Assembly: GCA_910587255.1 (NCBI GenBank)
Contig: CAJUKT010000096.1
Coordinates: forward strand, 1 to 64,000
Direction: 5' to 3'
DNA length: 64,000 bases
DNA from: an uncultured Oscillospiraceae bacterium
Lineage (GTDB): Bacteria > Bacillota > Clostridia > Oscillospirales > Oscillospiraceae
A model generated the notes under the pieces. That model had not been told where the DNA came from, ran no database searches, and was given only the letters and a program-made list of their open reading frames with translations. The translations under genes were made by a program, and so were the position numbers. Below are positions 33,918-43,323 of this stretch, piece by piece; position 1 is the stretch's first letter, and the number at the start of each line of letters is the position of its first letter.

Positions 33918-35245
33918 GGGGTTTGCCCCTTTCTGCGCAGCTTGGCCATAAAAAAGCCGTCGGTGTCATGGATATGGGGCCAGAGAGTTAACTGCCCCGG
34001 CTGCTTTCCCCAATGAGGCAGGTCAAAGGGCTCTGGGAGAAACTCTGGGTGATCCGCCAGAAAGCCGTCCACCACATCGCCGTTCTCCCGGGGCAGAACG
34101 GTACACGTGGAGTAGAGCAGCACCCCACCTGGGCGGACATAGCGGGCGCAATTATCCAAAATTCCTCGCTGAACCCTGGGCAGGCCCTTCAGCAGCGCTG
34201 GATCTTTATAGCGGATGTCCGGCTTCTTACGGATGATGCCAAGCCCGGAACAGGGCACATCGGTAAGCACCACATCAAAACCGTCCAGCCAGTCCTCCCG
34301 GGGCTGGGCGGCATTTTGCAGCGCAGGGGCTACGATGGATAGTCCCAGTCTTTCCCGCCCCGCTTCCAGCAGCTTGATCTTGTGCGGATGAATGTCACAG
34401 GAGATCAGCTCTCCTCGGTTTTCCATCAAAATTGCTGCGGCAAAGGACTTGCCGCCGGGAGCGGCACAGCAGTCCAGCACCCGCTGGCCAGGAGTGATCC
34501 CCGCCGCCAGCACCGCCAGCCTCGAGGCCGCGTCCTGAATATAGAATTCTCCCCGCTGGAAGGTATTCAGCCGCTCCAGATCTCCGGTACCGCTGAGCAG
34601 CAAACAGCCCTCCAGCCAGGGGTGCGGCTGCACCTCTGCCCCGGCGGTGCGCAGCTCTTCTGCCAGCTTATCAGGCGTAGTTTTCAAGTAGTTTACCTGG
34701 GCGGTGGTAGGGGGCTGCTGGTTGTTGGCAGCCAGCAGCCCCTGCGTGCCTTCTACCCCAAGCAGTGCGGAAAAATCTTCCACCAGCCATTGCGGATGGC
34801 TATATTGAATTGACAAGCGTTTTGGCTTGTCAGTCTCATTTGCTTCAAGGTTTTTCCCCTGCCTTAAAAGAGTGCGGAGCACACCGTTCACCAGACCTGC
34901 CGCCCGGGGATTACGGCTGTGCCGTTTAGCCATCTCCACCGCCTCGTTCACCGCCGCACTGGGAGGAATTTTGTCCAGAAACAGAAGCTGATAGGCCGCC
35001 ACACGCAAGCCGCACAGAACCTTCACGTCCAGCTTTTCAAGCCTCATGGAACACACCTGGGCCAGCCGCCAGTCCAACAGCAGTTTATTTTGCAGCACTC
35101 CATAACAGAGGCGGGTAGCCAGCGCTCCATCCCGGCGGTCTAACCCCTGCTCCCGGATGGCGCGCTTCAAGTATCCGTCCGACCAAGCTCCCTGCTTCTC
35201 ACAGGCGGCCAGGGTAAGTACCGCCGTCTCTCTGGCTGAACCCAT
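33914..35245 (-). CDS. rsmB: 16S rRNA cytosine-967 methyltransferase
   Basis: A 443-residue enzyme with an N-terminal NusB-like RNA-binding domain (about 1-140, RETAVLTLAACEKQGAWSDG) and a SAM-binding methyltransferase domain. Catalytic motifs are DCCAAPGGKSF, DVPCSGLGIIRKKPD and YSTCTVLPREN, which holds the nucleophilic Cys. It lies between fmt and rlmN, the order found in many Firmicutes. Confidence 0.95.
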   Translation of the reverse strand: MGSARETAVLTLAACEKQGAWSDGYLKRAIREQGLDRRDGALATRLCYGVLQNKLLLDWRLAQVCSMRLEKLDVKVLCGLRVAAYQLLFLDKIPPSAAVNEAVEMAKRHSRNPRAAGLVNGVLRTLLRQGKNLEANETDKPKRLSIQYSHPQWLVEDFSALLGVEGTQGLLAANNQQPPTTAQVNYLKTTPDKLAEELRTAGAEVQPHPWLEGCLLLSGTGDLERLNTFQRGEFYIQDAASRLAVLAAGITPGQRVLDCCAAPGGKSFAAAILMENRGELISCDIHPHKIKLLEAGRERLGLSIVAPALQNAAQPREDWLDGFDVVLTDVPCSGLGIIRKKPDIRYKDPALLKGLPRVQRGILDNCARYVRPGGVLLYSTCTVLPRENGDVVDGFLADHPEFLPEPFDLPHWGKQPGQLTLWPHIHDTDGFFMAKLRRKGQTP

Positions 35246-35249
35246 GGAA

Positions 35250-36191
35250 TCACTCCTGTTTCGTCAGCGCTATCCCCTGGGGAATGGGGTGCCCCAGCAA
35301 AAAGGCAGGGGCCGCCATCGGCTTCTTACCGTCTGGCTGAAGCTCCAAAATATCCAATATCCTGCCGTCTCCACAGGCCACCCGCAGACCCTTCTTGTCC
35401 GCCTGCACAACAATGCCGGGGGCGCTGCCAGTGGTTTCTCCTGTTATCTCCGTGCGCAGAACCTTGCACCGAATACCGTCCAGAATTGCTGTGGCTGCAG
35501 GCCATGGATACAGCCCCCGCACCTGGTCATGGAGCTGCCGGGCAGTCCGAACCCAGTTCAAGGGAGACAGCTCCTTTGACAGCATAGGCGCACGGGTGGC
35601 CTGAGCCTCATCCTGGGGGATTGGATGCACCTTCCCTGCCTCCAGCGCCGCCACGGTGTCCACCAATAGTTTGGCTCCCATGTCCGCCAGCCGGTCAAAG
35701 AGCTGGGCTGCATTCTCATCAAGATCAATGGGGGTTTGGGCCTGAGCCAGGATATCCCCGGTATCCATTCCCTCCGCCATATACATGATAGTAACCCCGG
35801 TTTCGTCCTCACCGTTCAGAATGGCCCAGTTAATGGGGGCCGCACCCCGGTACTTGGGCAGTAGGGACGAATGGACATTGATGCACCCCAGCCTGGGCAG
35901 CTCCAGAATGTCCACAGGCAAAATTTTTCCGTAGGCCGCCACAGCAATCAGGTCGGGGTTCAGCGTCCGAAGTATTTCCAGCGCCTCCCCGTCCCGCATT
36001 TTCACGGGTTGAAATACCGTTAATCCGGCCGACACGGCATATTCCTTTACAGGCGGTTGCTGTAGCTTCATTCCACGGTTTTTAGGCTTATCCGGCTGGG
36101 TAAACACGCCGCATATCTCATGACCTGCCTCCACCAGCGCTTTCAGGGATGGCACGGCAAAGTCCGGCGTGCCCATAAAGACAATTCTCAT
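35250..36191 (-). CDS. fmt: Methionyl-tRNA formyltransferase
   Basis: Fmt formylates initiator Met-tRNA using 10-formyl-THF. The 313-residue protein has the start MRIVFMGTPDFAVPSL, the active-site region NVHSSLLPKYRGAAPINWA, and the D in GVTIMYMAEGMDTGDI. Its ATG overlaps the def stop by four bases; the formylation and deformylation genes are coupled. Confidence 0.97.
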   Translation of the reverse strand: MRIVFMGTPDFAVPSLKALVEAGHEICGVFTQPDKPKNRGMKLQQPPVKEYAVSAGLTVFQPVKMRDGEALEILRTLNPDLIAVAAYGKILPVDILELPRLGCINVHSSLLPKYRGAAPINWAILNGEDETGVTIMYMAEGMDTGDILAQAQTPIDLDENAAQLFDRLADMGAKLLVDTVAALEAGKVHPIPQDEAQATRAPMLSKELSPLNWVRTARQLHDQVRGLYPWPAATAILDGIRCKVLRTEITGETTGSAPGIVVQADKKGLRVACGDGRILDILELQPDGKKPMAAPAFLLGHPIPQGIALTKQE

Positions 36192-36682
36192 TGCTCCTCC
36201 TCTGCCTGCTCCATCGCGTCCAACTCCTCCACCGTATACAGCCGGTCTGTGTGCTCCACAAAGAGGTGCCCATCCAAATGCTCAAGCTCGTGGCAGAAGC
36301 ATCGCGCCACCAGGTCCTCGCCGGACGCCTCAAAGAAATTCCCATCCCGGTCCTGCGCGCGCACAGTCACCAAGCTGGGCCGCTGGACCATTCCATATTT
36401 CCCAGGCACGCTGAGGCATCCCTCCCAGCCATTCTGCTCCCCCTCCTGGCTGACAATCACAGGATTCACCAATTCCAGCATGTGGTCGTCTCTATCCTCA
36501 ACCACCACCACACGGCGCAAAATACCGATCTGAGGCGCGGCCAGCCCAACACCGCCGGAATCCGACAGTGTCTCCTTTAAATCGTCCAGCAAATCATGGA
36601 GCTTGCGGTCAAATTTTTCCACCGGCCGGCAGGTTTTAGTCAGGACTGGATCGCCCTGGATTAGAATTTCTCTCAGTGCCAT
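36188..36682 (-). CDS. def: Peptide deformylase
   Basis: Removes the formyl group from nascent proteins. The 164-residue protein has the three type-I motifs GVGLAAPQIG, EGCLSVPG and CHELEHLDG, holding Cys and two His metal ligands plus catalytic Glu. It lies upstream of fmt and 16 bases after priA. Confidence 0.97.
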   Translation of the reverse strand: MALREILIQGDPVLTKTCRPVEKFDRKLHDLLDDLKETLSDSGGVGLAAPQIGILRRVVVVEDRDDHMLELVNPVIVSQEGEQNGWEGCLSVPGKYGMVQRPSLVTVRAQDRDGNFFEASGEDLVARCFCHELEHLDGHLFVEHTDRLYTVEELDAMEQAEEEQ

Positions 36683-36698
36683 AGTGCTTCCTCCTTGT

Positions 36699-39164
36699 TT
36701 AATCCAGCGGGTTCAGATCTGCAAACAGGGCTACGCCTTTGTTTTTTCGGTCTGACTGGGCCTGCCGGAGCAGATGGGCTATGAGCTGGCGAACAGCCCT
36801 GTTATTTTGCGTACTCAAAATCAGCCGAAAGCGGTAACGGTCATTAAGCTTTGCCACCGAAAACGGCGCCGGTCCCAGCAGGCGGCAGGGAATTTTGTCA
36901 TAGGGCGCTTTCCGAAGCGCGCCACCCAGCGCCTCCCGCAGACGCACCAACGTCTCGAGCACCGCCGTCTCCTCCAGCCCGGACGCAGACAGCACAAACA
37001 GGTCACAGAAGGGCGGCAGCTCCCTGGCCTCGCGCAGTCTAATTTCCTGCCGATAAAAGCTGTCATAGTCCTGGCTGGCGGAAAAACGGATCACATCATT
37101 GTCCGGGGTAAAGGTCTGTATCACCGCACGGCCTGCTTTCTTCCCACGCCCCGCTCTTCCCACCACCTGGGTCAGCAGCGAAAACGCCCGCTCCGCCGCG
37201 TGGACATCGCCAGTGTACAGCAGCTGATCCGCCGATACCGCCCCCACCAGGGTAACATTCTCAAAATCCAGCCCTTTTGCTACCATCTGAGTGCCCAGCA
37301 AAATGGGAATACGCTCCTGGCGGAACTTTTCCAGGATACTCTCATGGCTGTGGACAGCGGATACAGTATCCGCATCCATACGCAGCACGACCGTTCCCGG
37401 AAAGAGAGTCCTCAACTCCTCTTCCACCTTCTGGGTGCCTGCGCCGAAAAAGTCCAAAAGTCCTCCGCAGCTGGGGCACTGGTCGGGCAGCGGCTGGGAC
37501 CAGCCACAGTAGTGACACATCAGCCTTCGGTTTGCCGAGTGATACGTCAAATGAACGGAGCACCGTGGACAAGTTGGAGTTTGGCCGCACTCACCACAGC
37601 TGACCATGCGGCTGGCTCCCCGGCGGTTGAGGAATAAGATCGCCTGCTCTCCCCGGTCAATGGTCTCTTCCAGCATAGCGGCCAGCGGTGCGCTGATGGT
37701 CCCGCCATTTCCCCGGCGCAGTTCGTCCTTCATATCCACCACCGCCACCTGGGGCAGAACCTGCTCATTATACCGCTGGCGCAGGGAAAACAGATGATAC
37801 TCCCCTTGCTTCGCCCGGTACATAGACTCCACTGTGGGCGTGGCAGACCCCAGCAACAGCAGCGCCCCCGCTTTGTAACAACGGTAGCGGGCCACCTCCC
37901 GGGCATGATACCGGGGATTTTGCTCTGATTTGTAGGATGGCTCCTGTTCCTCATCCAAAATGATGAGCCCCAGGCTGGGCAGGGGCGCAAACACAGCGGA
38001 ACGGGTGCCCACCACCACCCGGGCCTCCCCCGCCCGGGCCCGCTTCCACTCATCGCACCGCTCTCCGGCAGATAAGGAGCTGTGAAGAATGGCCACCTCG
38101 CGGCCAAAGTGGGAGTTGAAAATTCGCATCAGCTGGGGGGTGAGGGCGATCTCCGGCACCATCACCAGCGCCGTTTTCTCCCTCTCCAGCAGAGCATGGA
38201 TGAGCTTGAGATATACCTGCGTTTTGCCGCTGCCGGTGACGCCGTACAGCAGCGCTGCGGCGCTTCCCGCCTCCGTCAGAGCCAGCAAACCTTCATACGC
38301 CGCAGTCTGCTCCGCATTGAGCTCCACTGGGGCTGCCTGCTCGTATATGGGCATCTGGGGCCGACGGTACACCTCCCGCCTGGACAGGGTCAGCACCCCC
38401 ATCCGCTCCAACGTCCGCAAGGTAGTCATGGACGCGCCGGTGAAATAGCACAGCTCTTTAGCGGAGGTCTCCCCCACAGCGCAGATAGTCTCCCCCGCGG
38501 CGTATTGCAGGGGAGCCCGCCGCCGCTTGGGCGCAAGCAGCGTCATCGCGCTGCCGGGATCCATCGCCAAGGTGGCAATCTGTTCCGTCTTGTCATTGAT
38601 CCCCCGGGCCGCGCTGGCTTCGCGGACAATGATACCCCGTTCCTCCATGTCCCGGATGGCAGGCCCTGGGTCGGACACGCCGAACGCAGTGCGGATCTTA
38701 CCCTCCTCAGCCCAGCCTCCGTTGGCAAAAAGCAGCTCTACCAGTTTTTGCGCCCGTTTAGACTCTCCCGCCGCTTCGTAGGCCGCCTCCCGATCCACCT
38801 TGGGCGCAAAACGCCAGCAGGACTTCAGGGAAAACCACAACCCCGCCGGGATCATAACCCGCAAGGCATCATACACGGTACAGAAATACTGCTCCCGCAT
38901 CCACAGAGCCAGCTGCACCGCAGCCCCATCCAGCAGCGGCCCCTCATCCAGCAGGGCCAAAATGGACTTTAGCTTCTCCGCATCCTCCCGCTCACCCAGG
39001 GCCAGCACAATGCCGTCGCTCACCCGGTTCCCCCTGCCAAAGGGTACCGCCGCCCGCATTCCAGGCTGAATCGCTTCCTCCAACGGGCCGGGGACCAAGT
39101 AATCAAAGGGCCGGTCGATGGCATAGGTGGCAGCAGATACGGCTATTTTTGCAATGCGGACCAC
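36699..39164 (-). CDS. priA: Primosomal replication-restart helicase PriA
   Basis: PriA reloads the replisome at stalled forks. The 821-residue protein has the N-terminal fork-binding domain (YAIDRPFDYLVP), the Walker A GVTGSGKTQVY, a DEEQ box in LDEEQEPSYKS where DEEH is usual, paired zinc Cys motifs (CGECGQTPTCPRC, CHYCG, CPSCGG), and helicase motifs GTQMVAKGLDFENVTLVG and VVGRAGRG. The DEEQ variation is in the Walker B position. Confidence 0.96.
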   Translation of the reverse strand: MVRIAKIAVSAATYAIDRPFDYLVPGPLEEAIQPGMRAAVPFGRGNRVSDGIVLALGEREDAEKLKSILALLDEGPLLDGAAVQLALWMREQYFCTVYDALRVMIPAGLWFSLKSCWRFAPKVDREAAYEAAGESKRAQKLVELLFANGGWAEEGKIRTAFGVSDPGPAIRDMEERGIIVREASAARGINDKTEQIATLAMDPGSAMTLLAPKRRRAPLQYAAGETICAVGETSAKELCYFTGASMTTLRTLERMGVLTLSRREVYRRPQMPIYEQAAPVELNAEQTAAYEGLLALTEAGSAAALLYGVTGSGKTQVYLKLIHALLEREKTALVMVPEIALTPQLMRIFNSHFGREVAILHSSLSAGERCDEWKRARAGEARVVVGTRSAVFAPLPSLGLIILDEEQEPSYKSEQNPRYHAREVARYRCYKAGALLLLGSATPTVESMYRAKQGEYHLFSLRQRYNEQVLPQVAVVDMKDELRRGNGGTISAPLAAMLEETIDRGEQAILFLNRRGASRMVSCGECGQTPTCPRCSVHLTYHSANRRLMCHYCGWSQPLPDQCPSCGGLLDFFGAGTQKVEEELRTLFPGTVVLRMDADTVSAVHSHESILEKFRQERIPILLGTQMVAKGLDFENVTLVGAVSADQLLYTGDVHAAERAFSLLTQVVGRAGRGKKAGRAVIQTFTPDNDVIRFSASQDYDSFYRQEIRLREARELPPFCDLFVLSASGLEETAVLETLVRLREALGGALRKAPYDKIPCRLLGPAPFSVAKLNDRYRFRLILSTQNNRAVRQLIAHLLRQAQSDRKNKGVALFADLNPLD

Positions 39165-39215
39165 TAAACCACCTCTTCCTCCACAAAACCGGCTTACCGT
39201 CCGCTTTCAACGTCC

Positions 39216-39248
39216 AAAGGGCAAGCAGTACGCCCGCTTGCCCTTTTT
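39216..39248. terminator. Hairpin between rpoZ and priA, possibly a partial terminator
   Basis: AAAGGGCAAGC pairs perfectly with GCTTGCCCTTT over nine bases. The T-tract is short on the minus strand, so read-through from rpoZ into priA is expected. Confidence 0.45.
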
Positions 39249-39255
39249 GGGTCTC

Positions 39256-39498
39256 TCACTCTATGCCCTGCTCGGGCTGGGACAGTTCTTCGCAGGCAGA
39301 TTCAGCCTCTATCTCGGCCGTAAGGGTACCGGCGGCCACCTCCCGGATGGCCAGGGACACCGCCTTCTCTTCCAGCGGTTCACCAGATACCTCTGCCTCA
39401 CTGGACAGCTTTCGGGCCCTGCTGGCCACCAGGTTCACCAGCATATACCGGCTGGGCACCTGGCTCAGCAGTTCCTTAATGGGTGGATAAAGCAACAT
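39256..39498 (-). CDS. rpoZ: RNA polymerase omega subunit
   Basis: Small subunit that aids RNA polymerase assembly. The 80-residue protein has the family core LYPPIKELL, RYMLVNLVASRARKL and KAVSLAIREVAAG. The second ATG (39498) is chosen because AAAGGA touches the first (39507). The C-terminal tail is acidic. The gene follows gmk, the usual order. Confidence 0.93.
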   Translation of the reverse strand: MLLYPPIKELLSQVPSRYMLVNLVASRARKLSSEAEVSGEPLEEKAVSLAIREVAAGTLTAEIEAESACEELSQPEQGIE

Positions 39499-39523
39499 AT
39501 ATACCATTCCTTTCGATTTGCAC

Positions 39524-40156
39524 TCAGTTTGCCTGGGGGCCTATAATACCTTGGGCCAGGCCGATCCGCTTTTGCGTCCGGCACTGCTCCGCCTGGAGGA
39601 TGGATTGGATCTCCTGGGCAGCGTTCATCACCGTGTCGTTTACCACCAGGTAGTCATAGTGGACGCATTCCCGGCACTCCTGCCGGGCCTTTTCCAGCCT
39701 GCGCTGAATGACCGCCTCCTCGTCGGTGTTGCGCCTGTGGAGGCGGCGGGACAGCTCTTCAATGGAGGGTGGGATGAGAAAGATGAAAACCGCCTCAGGA
39801 CAGCGCTCCCTCACCTTGGCCGCCCCCTGAACCTCAATGTCCAGCAGCACATCCACCCCTTGCTCCAGCTGTTCCCGGATTACCTTCAGCGACGTGCCAT
39901 AATAATTGCCCACGTACTCGGCATATTCCAGCAGCTCCCCCGCGGCAATCATCCGCTCAAACTCCTCCCGGGAGACGAAGCTGTAGTTCACCCCATCCTC
40001 TTCCCCGGTACGGGGCTGCCGGGTGGTAAAGGACACGGAAAAATGAATATCCCGGCGGCAGCTCAGCAGCTCCGAGATCACGGTGCTCTTCCCCACCCCG
40101 GAGGGCCCGGACAGCACAATAAGCTCTCCCCGTGTTTTCTTCTGCGATACGCTCAT
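39524..40156 (-). CDS. gmk: Guanylate kinase
   Basis: Converts GMP to GDP. The 210-residue protein has the P-loop SGPSGVGKST, SFTTRQPRTGEEDGVNY (GMP binding) and the lid region HRRNTDEEAVIQRR. The ATG at 40156 overlaps the remA stop as ATGA; the frame extends upstream through remA in another register without a start site. Confidence 0.97.
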   Translation of the reverse strand: MSVSQKKTRGELIVLSGPSGVGKSTVISELLSCRRDIHFSVSFTTRQPRTGEEDGVNYSFVSREEFERMIAAGELLEYAEYVGNYYGTSLKVIREQLEQGVDVLLDIEVQGAAKVRERCPEAVFIFLIPPSIEELSRRLHRRNTDEEAVIQRRLEKARQECRECVHYDYLVVNDTVMNAAQEIQSILQAEQCRTQKRIGLAQGIIGPQAN

Positions 40157-40413
40157 GGTGTCTCCTCCTCTGTCTCTGGAGCCTCCTGGAAGCGGGCGGA
40201 TACCTGCTCCGGGGACAGCGACGACCAAATCACATGGCCGCTGTCTGTCACCAGCACCGCCCTGGTTTTGCGGCCAAAGCTGGCGTCGATGAGCACACCA
40301 CGCTCCCTGGCCTCCTGTCCCAGCCGCTTCACTGGCGCGGAGTCCGGGCTGACTATGGCCACCACCCGCTGAGCGGACACCATATTGCCAAATCCAATAT
40401 TGACCAGCTTCAT
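40153..40413 (-). CDS. remA: Extracellular-matrix regulator RemA (DUF370)
   Basis: RemA is a ring-forming DNA-binding protein that activates biofilm matrix genes in Bacillus. The 86-residue protein has the family pattern MKLVNIGFGNMVSAQRVVAI and DASFGRKTRAVLVTDSGHVI. The ATG at 40413 has GGAG eight bases upstream; a GTG at 40422 abuts it. It lies between yicC and gmk, the standard clostridial order. Confidence 0.94.
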   Translation of the reverse strand: MKLVNIGFGNMVSAQRVVAIVSPDSAPVKRLGQEARERGVLIDASFGRKTRAVLVTDSGHVIWSSLSPEQVSARFQEAPETEEETP

Positions 40414-40418
40414 GTCCG

Positions 40419-41306
40419 TCACTCCAGATTCTGGACCTGTTCACGGATTTTCTCAATCTCCGCTTTCATATCCACCACCCGGCGGGTGATCTCCACATCG
40501 CTGCACTTGGAGCCGATGGTGTTGGCCTCCCGGTTAAACTCCTGAATAAGAAAGTCCAGCTTACGCCCCACCGCACCTCCAGTTCCCAGCAGCTCCCGCA
40601 GCTGGCCCAGGTGGCTGTGGAGCCGTACCGTCTCCTCGTCCACCGCCACCTTGTCGGCAAAAATAGCCGCCTCGGTGAGCAGCCGCCCCTCGTCAATCTG
40701 GGTGTTTTGGAGAATCTCCCGCATTTTAGCCTCCAGCCGGGCCCGGTAGTCGTTCACCGTCTGGGGGGAGCGCTCCTCCACCTCCCCCAAAAGGCGCTCA
40801 ATGGTGTCCGCACGACCCAAAATGTCCTCGGCCAGCCGTCCGCCCTCCTTAGCCCGCATGGTGTTGAAATCGTCGATAGCCAAATCCAGCGCCGCCAGCA
40901 GGCGGCCTTTCATCTCATCCAGATCCTCTGCCCGCTTTTCCACTGTGAGCACATCGGGGAACCGGGCCAGGTCCGTGGCGTAGTACTCCCGCCGAACCTT
41001 TCCGCCGCCCAGGTCGTGAAGCTTATACAGCGCGTCAATATAGCTCTTGGCCAGCTCCTCATTTACAGTGACCACCATGTCATCCCCGCAGCCGCGCACG
41101 ATGGTGACAAATACATCCACTTTACCCCGGACTGCACCCTTCTGCACCCTGGCCTTCATGGCGTCCTCCGCGAAGATGTAGGCCCTGGGCATTTTCACCG
41201 TGCAGTCCAGATAGCGGTTGTTCACCGCGCGCAGCTCTACGGTGAGCTGAACCCCATCGTCAAAGGACAGCTCCCCCCGGCCATAGCCGGTCATGCTTTT
41301 TACCAC
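40419..41306 (-). CDS. yicC: YicC family endoribonuclease
   Basis: YicC-family proteins degrade small RNAs and affect growth-phase stress responses. The 295-residue protein starts at a GTG (41306) giving the usual KSMTGYGRGE, and ends with DFLIQEFNREANTIGSKCSD, the C-terminal family motif with catalytic acidic and Arg residues. The reading frame is open further up but would overlap the upstream gene. Confidence 0.92.
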   Translation of the reverse strand: MVKSMTGYGRGELSFDDGVQLTVELRAVNNRYLDCTVKMPRAYIFAEDAMKARVQKGAVRGKVDVFVTIVRGCGDDMVVTVNEELAKSYIDALYKLHDLGGGKVRREYYATDLARFPDVLTVEKRAEDLDEMKGRLLAALDLAIDDFNTMRAKEGGRLAEDILGRADTIERLLGEVEERSPQTVNDYRARLEAKMREILQNTQIDEGRLLTEAAIFADKVAVDEETVRLHSHLGQLRELLGTGGAVGRKLDFLIQEFNREANTIGSKCSDVEITRRVVDMKAEIEKIREQVQNLE

Positions 41307-41322
41307 ATTAACCCCCAGCCTT

Positions 41323-41844
41323 TCAGCGGACCGCCCGCTGCACACGGTTGAGATATACCGCGATCAGCTTGCTGAATCCATAGTCATATGCCACAAACAC
41401 GATATTGGCCGCCGGGTAGAGCACCCAAAGAGAGTTCCCCAGCCGCTCGGGTAAGGTGGCCAGCATTGCCCCCATCATGGTCAAGTAGAGCGCCGTAAAT
41501 GCCGCGTTAAAAAATCCCAGCTTTACGGCGTACTCCAAAAGCCGCTTCCGAGGCTTCTCCGCCATCGCCTTCACCATGGGATACAGTCCAAACAGCGCAG
41601 TAAAGAGTAGCGCACAGAACTTGTCCGGCGCCAGCAGCAGCGCCAAAATGGACGCTCCCGCCCAGCACAAAAACCCCGCCTTCAGTCCCACCGAAACCAC
41701 TGCCGCTGCGGGCAGCAAACCGCCCAGTGCCACGATCCCCCAGCGGCCTGTGGGAGCCAGCGAAGCCAGATACACCAGCATCACCGCCAGAACCCCCAGG
41801 ATCGCTGGATAGGCTACCTTCACCGCCGCGTTTTTCCGTCTCAT
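41323..41844 (-). CDS. Multi-spanning membrane protein of unknown function (173 aa)
   Basis: Five to six hydrophobic segments (from about residue 10, with breaks at KPRKRLLEYAVKLG and PERLGNS) make up nearly the whole protein, resembling a small S-component-like or Mpv-like integral protein. No family was recognised. It lies between the J-protein and yicC with two-base spacing on the upstream side, so it shares the cdaA operon. Confidence 0.65.
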   Translation of the reverse strand: MRRKNAAVKVAYPAILGVLAVMLVYLASLAPTGRWGIVALGGLLPAAAVVSVGLKAGFLCWAGASILALLLAPDKFCALLFTALFGLYPMVKAMAEKPRKRLLEYAVKLGFFNAAFTALYLTMMGAMLATLPERLGNSLWVLYPAANIVFVAYDYGFSKLIAVYLNRVQRAVR

Positions 41845-41845
41845 A

Positions 41846-42454
41846 TCAGCGGCAGCCCCCGCACAGGCAGTTCATGCACATCAGCGTGGTGCAGCAGTCC
41901 AGGCCGTCGCACTGTGCCCCCGTCATGTTCGGCTGATAGCCGTAGCCGCCCTGCTGCATCATGCTAAACGCCTGGCGGTACTCCATATTGCCCGGTTCCA
42001 TTTGAACGGCAATCTGGTAGTTCTGTCTGGCCTCGTCCAGCCAGCCCCGCCGGTAGGCGATGGAGCCCATGAGGAAATACCACTCACCATTCCGGGACAC
42101 CCCCTGCAAAAGACGCTCCGCCCCCTCCAGGTCTCCCCGGCTGACCGCCTGACGGGCTTGGGCGAACACACCCCCTGCACTCTGCCGCTGCTGATAGGAG
42201 GAACCATAGCCGTAGCCGCTCTGCCCCTGGGAAGCGGTTCCCCCTCCATAGCTGGAACCGCCTCCGGCCCGGGATCGGGTGATAGCGTCATATGCCTCGT
42301 TGATCTCCTTCATCTTCTCCTCGGCCAGATCAGCCAGGGGGTTATTCTGGTAGTTGTCTGGGTGATACTTTCGGGCCAGCTCACGGTATGCCTTTTTAAT
42401 CTCATTGTCATCAGCATCGGGGCTCACACCCAGCACCTCATAGGGATCTCTCAT
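41846..42454 (-). CDS. J-domain protein with Cys-rich C-terminal tail
   Basis: A 202-residue protein. Residues 1-62 form a J domain (DPYEVLGVSPDADDNEIKKA, with HPD in RKYHPDNYQ), which stimulates a DnaK partner. A Gly/Ser/Tyr/Gln-rich linker follows (about 63-105), then TPR-like helices (ARQAVSRGDLEGAERLLQGV). The tail packs seven Cys into 20 residues (CDGLDCCTTLMCMNCLCGGC), possibly a metal site. Its ATG overlaps the DUF5685 stop by four bases. Confidence 0.82.
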   Translation of the reverse strand: MRDPYEVLGVSPDADDNEIKKAYRELARKYHPDNYQNNPLADLAEEKMKEINEAYDAITRSRAGGGSSYGGGTASQGQSGYGYGSSYQQRQSAGGVFAQARQAVSRGDLEGAERLLQGVSRNGEWYFLMGSIAYRRGWLDEARQNYQIAVQMEPGNMEYRQAFSMMQQGGYGYQPNMTGAQCDGLDCCTTLMCMNCLCGGCR

Positions 42455-43323
42455 TTGGCTTTCTCCTTATTGTCTCTCATTTCTTTCCAGCGGCCGTCCA
42501 GCACGGCGCTTTGCACTCTGGGCAGGCCGGTATAGAGTATGTTTTCCACAATGGGCTCCCATCCGCCCAGCTTCAGCAGCTCCGCCGCCGAGCCGGCCAG
42601 GCGCAGGGAATGGGTGGCCGTCGTCTCCAGATAGTCCCGGTTGTCCCGGGCCCGCCCCGCAAAACGGGCATCCAGTGCATTATAGCGCCCTTTCCGCCTG
42701 TCGTCATCCAAATCATCCCAGGCATCCATCAGGTAAATCCACCGGCCCAGGTGATAGAGCAGCTGACCAAGCGCCCGTCTGTCCCCCTCCTTGGAAACGG
42801 CTTGGGCGGCACAGGCTAAAATCCCGGCAAAGGCGTCCGCCGCCCGGTCTAACTGGGGAGAGCCCGCCTCCTCCAGCTCCCGCAGGCGGGCCAGCCCCTC
42901 CCGGGCCTGGGCGTCAAATTCCGGCTCAGCAGCCGCCGCCCGGCGGTAGGCGACCCGGAACAGCCGCCTCACCATACGGAAGGGGATCCCAGTGAAAAAG
43001 CCGTGGTCGTCCACATCATCGGACAATTTGTGCCAAGTGAGAATCATACTCTGGTCGGCAGCGGCATCCATCTGACTGCCAGCCACACAGGTTCTCGGCT
43101 TCCGAAGCGGATGTACCGGGCAGCGCAAACAGCACAGCCTGTCCTCTCGCTCCCCCGCCGCCAGCACAATAGCCAAAAAGGTGAAGTCATATTGCAATGT
43201 CATCCGGGCCAGCCAGCCGTGACGCCTTCCAAGCGCATGGCAAAGTCCGCAGTAAACACTCTGATAAGCATCCTTCTCTTCCTGATTCAGCCGGTCCAGA
43301 GCGGGACGAATATAGCCAAACAT
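42451..43323 (-). CDS. DUF5685 family protein
   Basis: A 290-residue helical protein of the clostridial DUF5685 family, function unknown. It carries CxxC-type sites near the N-terminus (VYCGLCHALG; CCLRCPVHPLRKPRTC) and a late aspartate-rich motif YLMDAWDDLDDDRRKGRYN that recalls Asp-rich metal motifs of helical lyases, though no such activity is shown. It overlaps cdaR's stop by one base and the J-protein's start by four. Confidence 0.8.
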   Translation of the reverse strand: MFGYIRPALDRLNQEEKDAYQSVYCGLCHALGRRHGWLARMTLQYDFTFLAIVLAAGEREDRLCCLRCPVHPLRKPRTCVAGSQMDAAADQSMILTWHKLSDDVDDHGFFTGIPFRMVRRLFRVAYRRAAAAEPEFDAQAREGLARLRELEEAGSPQLDRAADAFAGILACAAQAVSKEGDRRALGQLLYHLGRWIYLMDAWDDLDDDRRKGRYNALDARFAGRARDNRDYLETTATHSLRLAGSAAELLKLGGWEPIVENILYTGLPRVQSAVLDGRWKEMRDNKEKAK

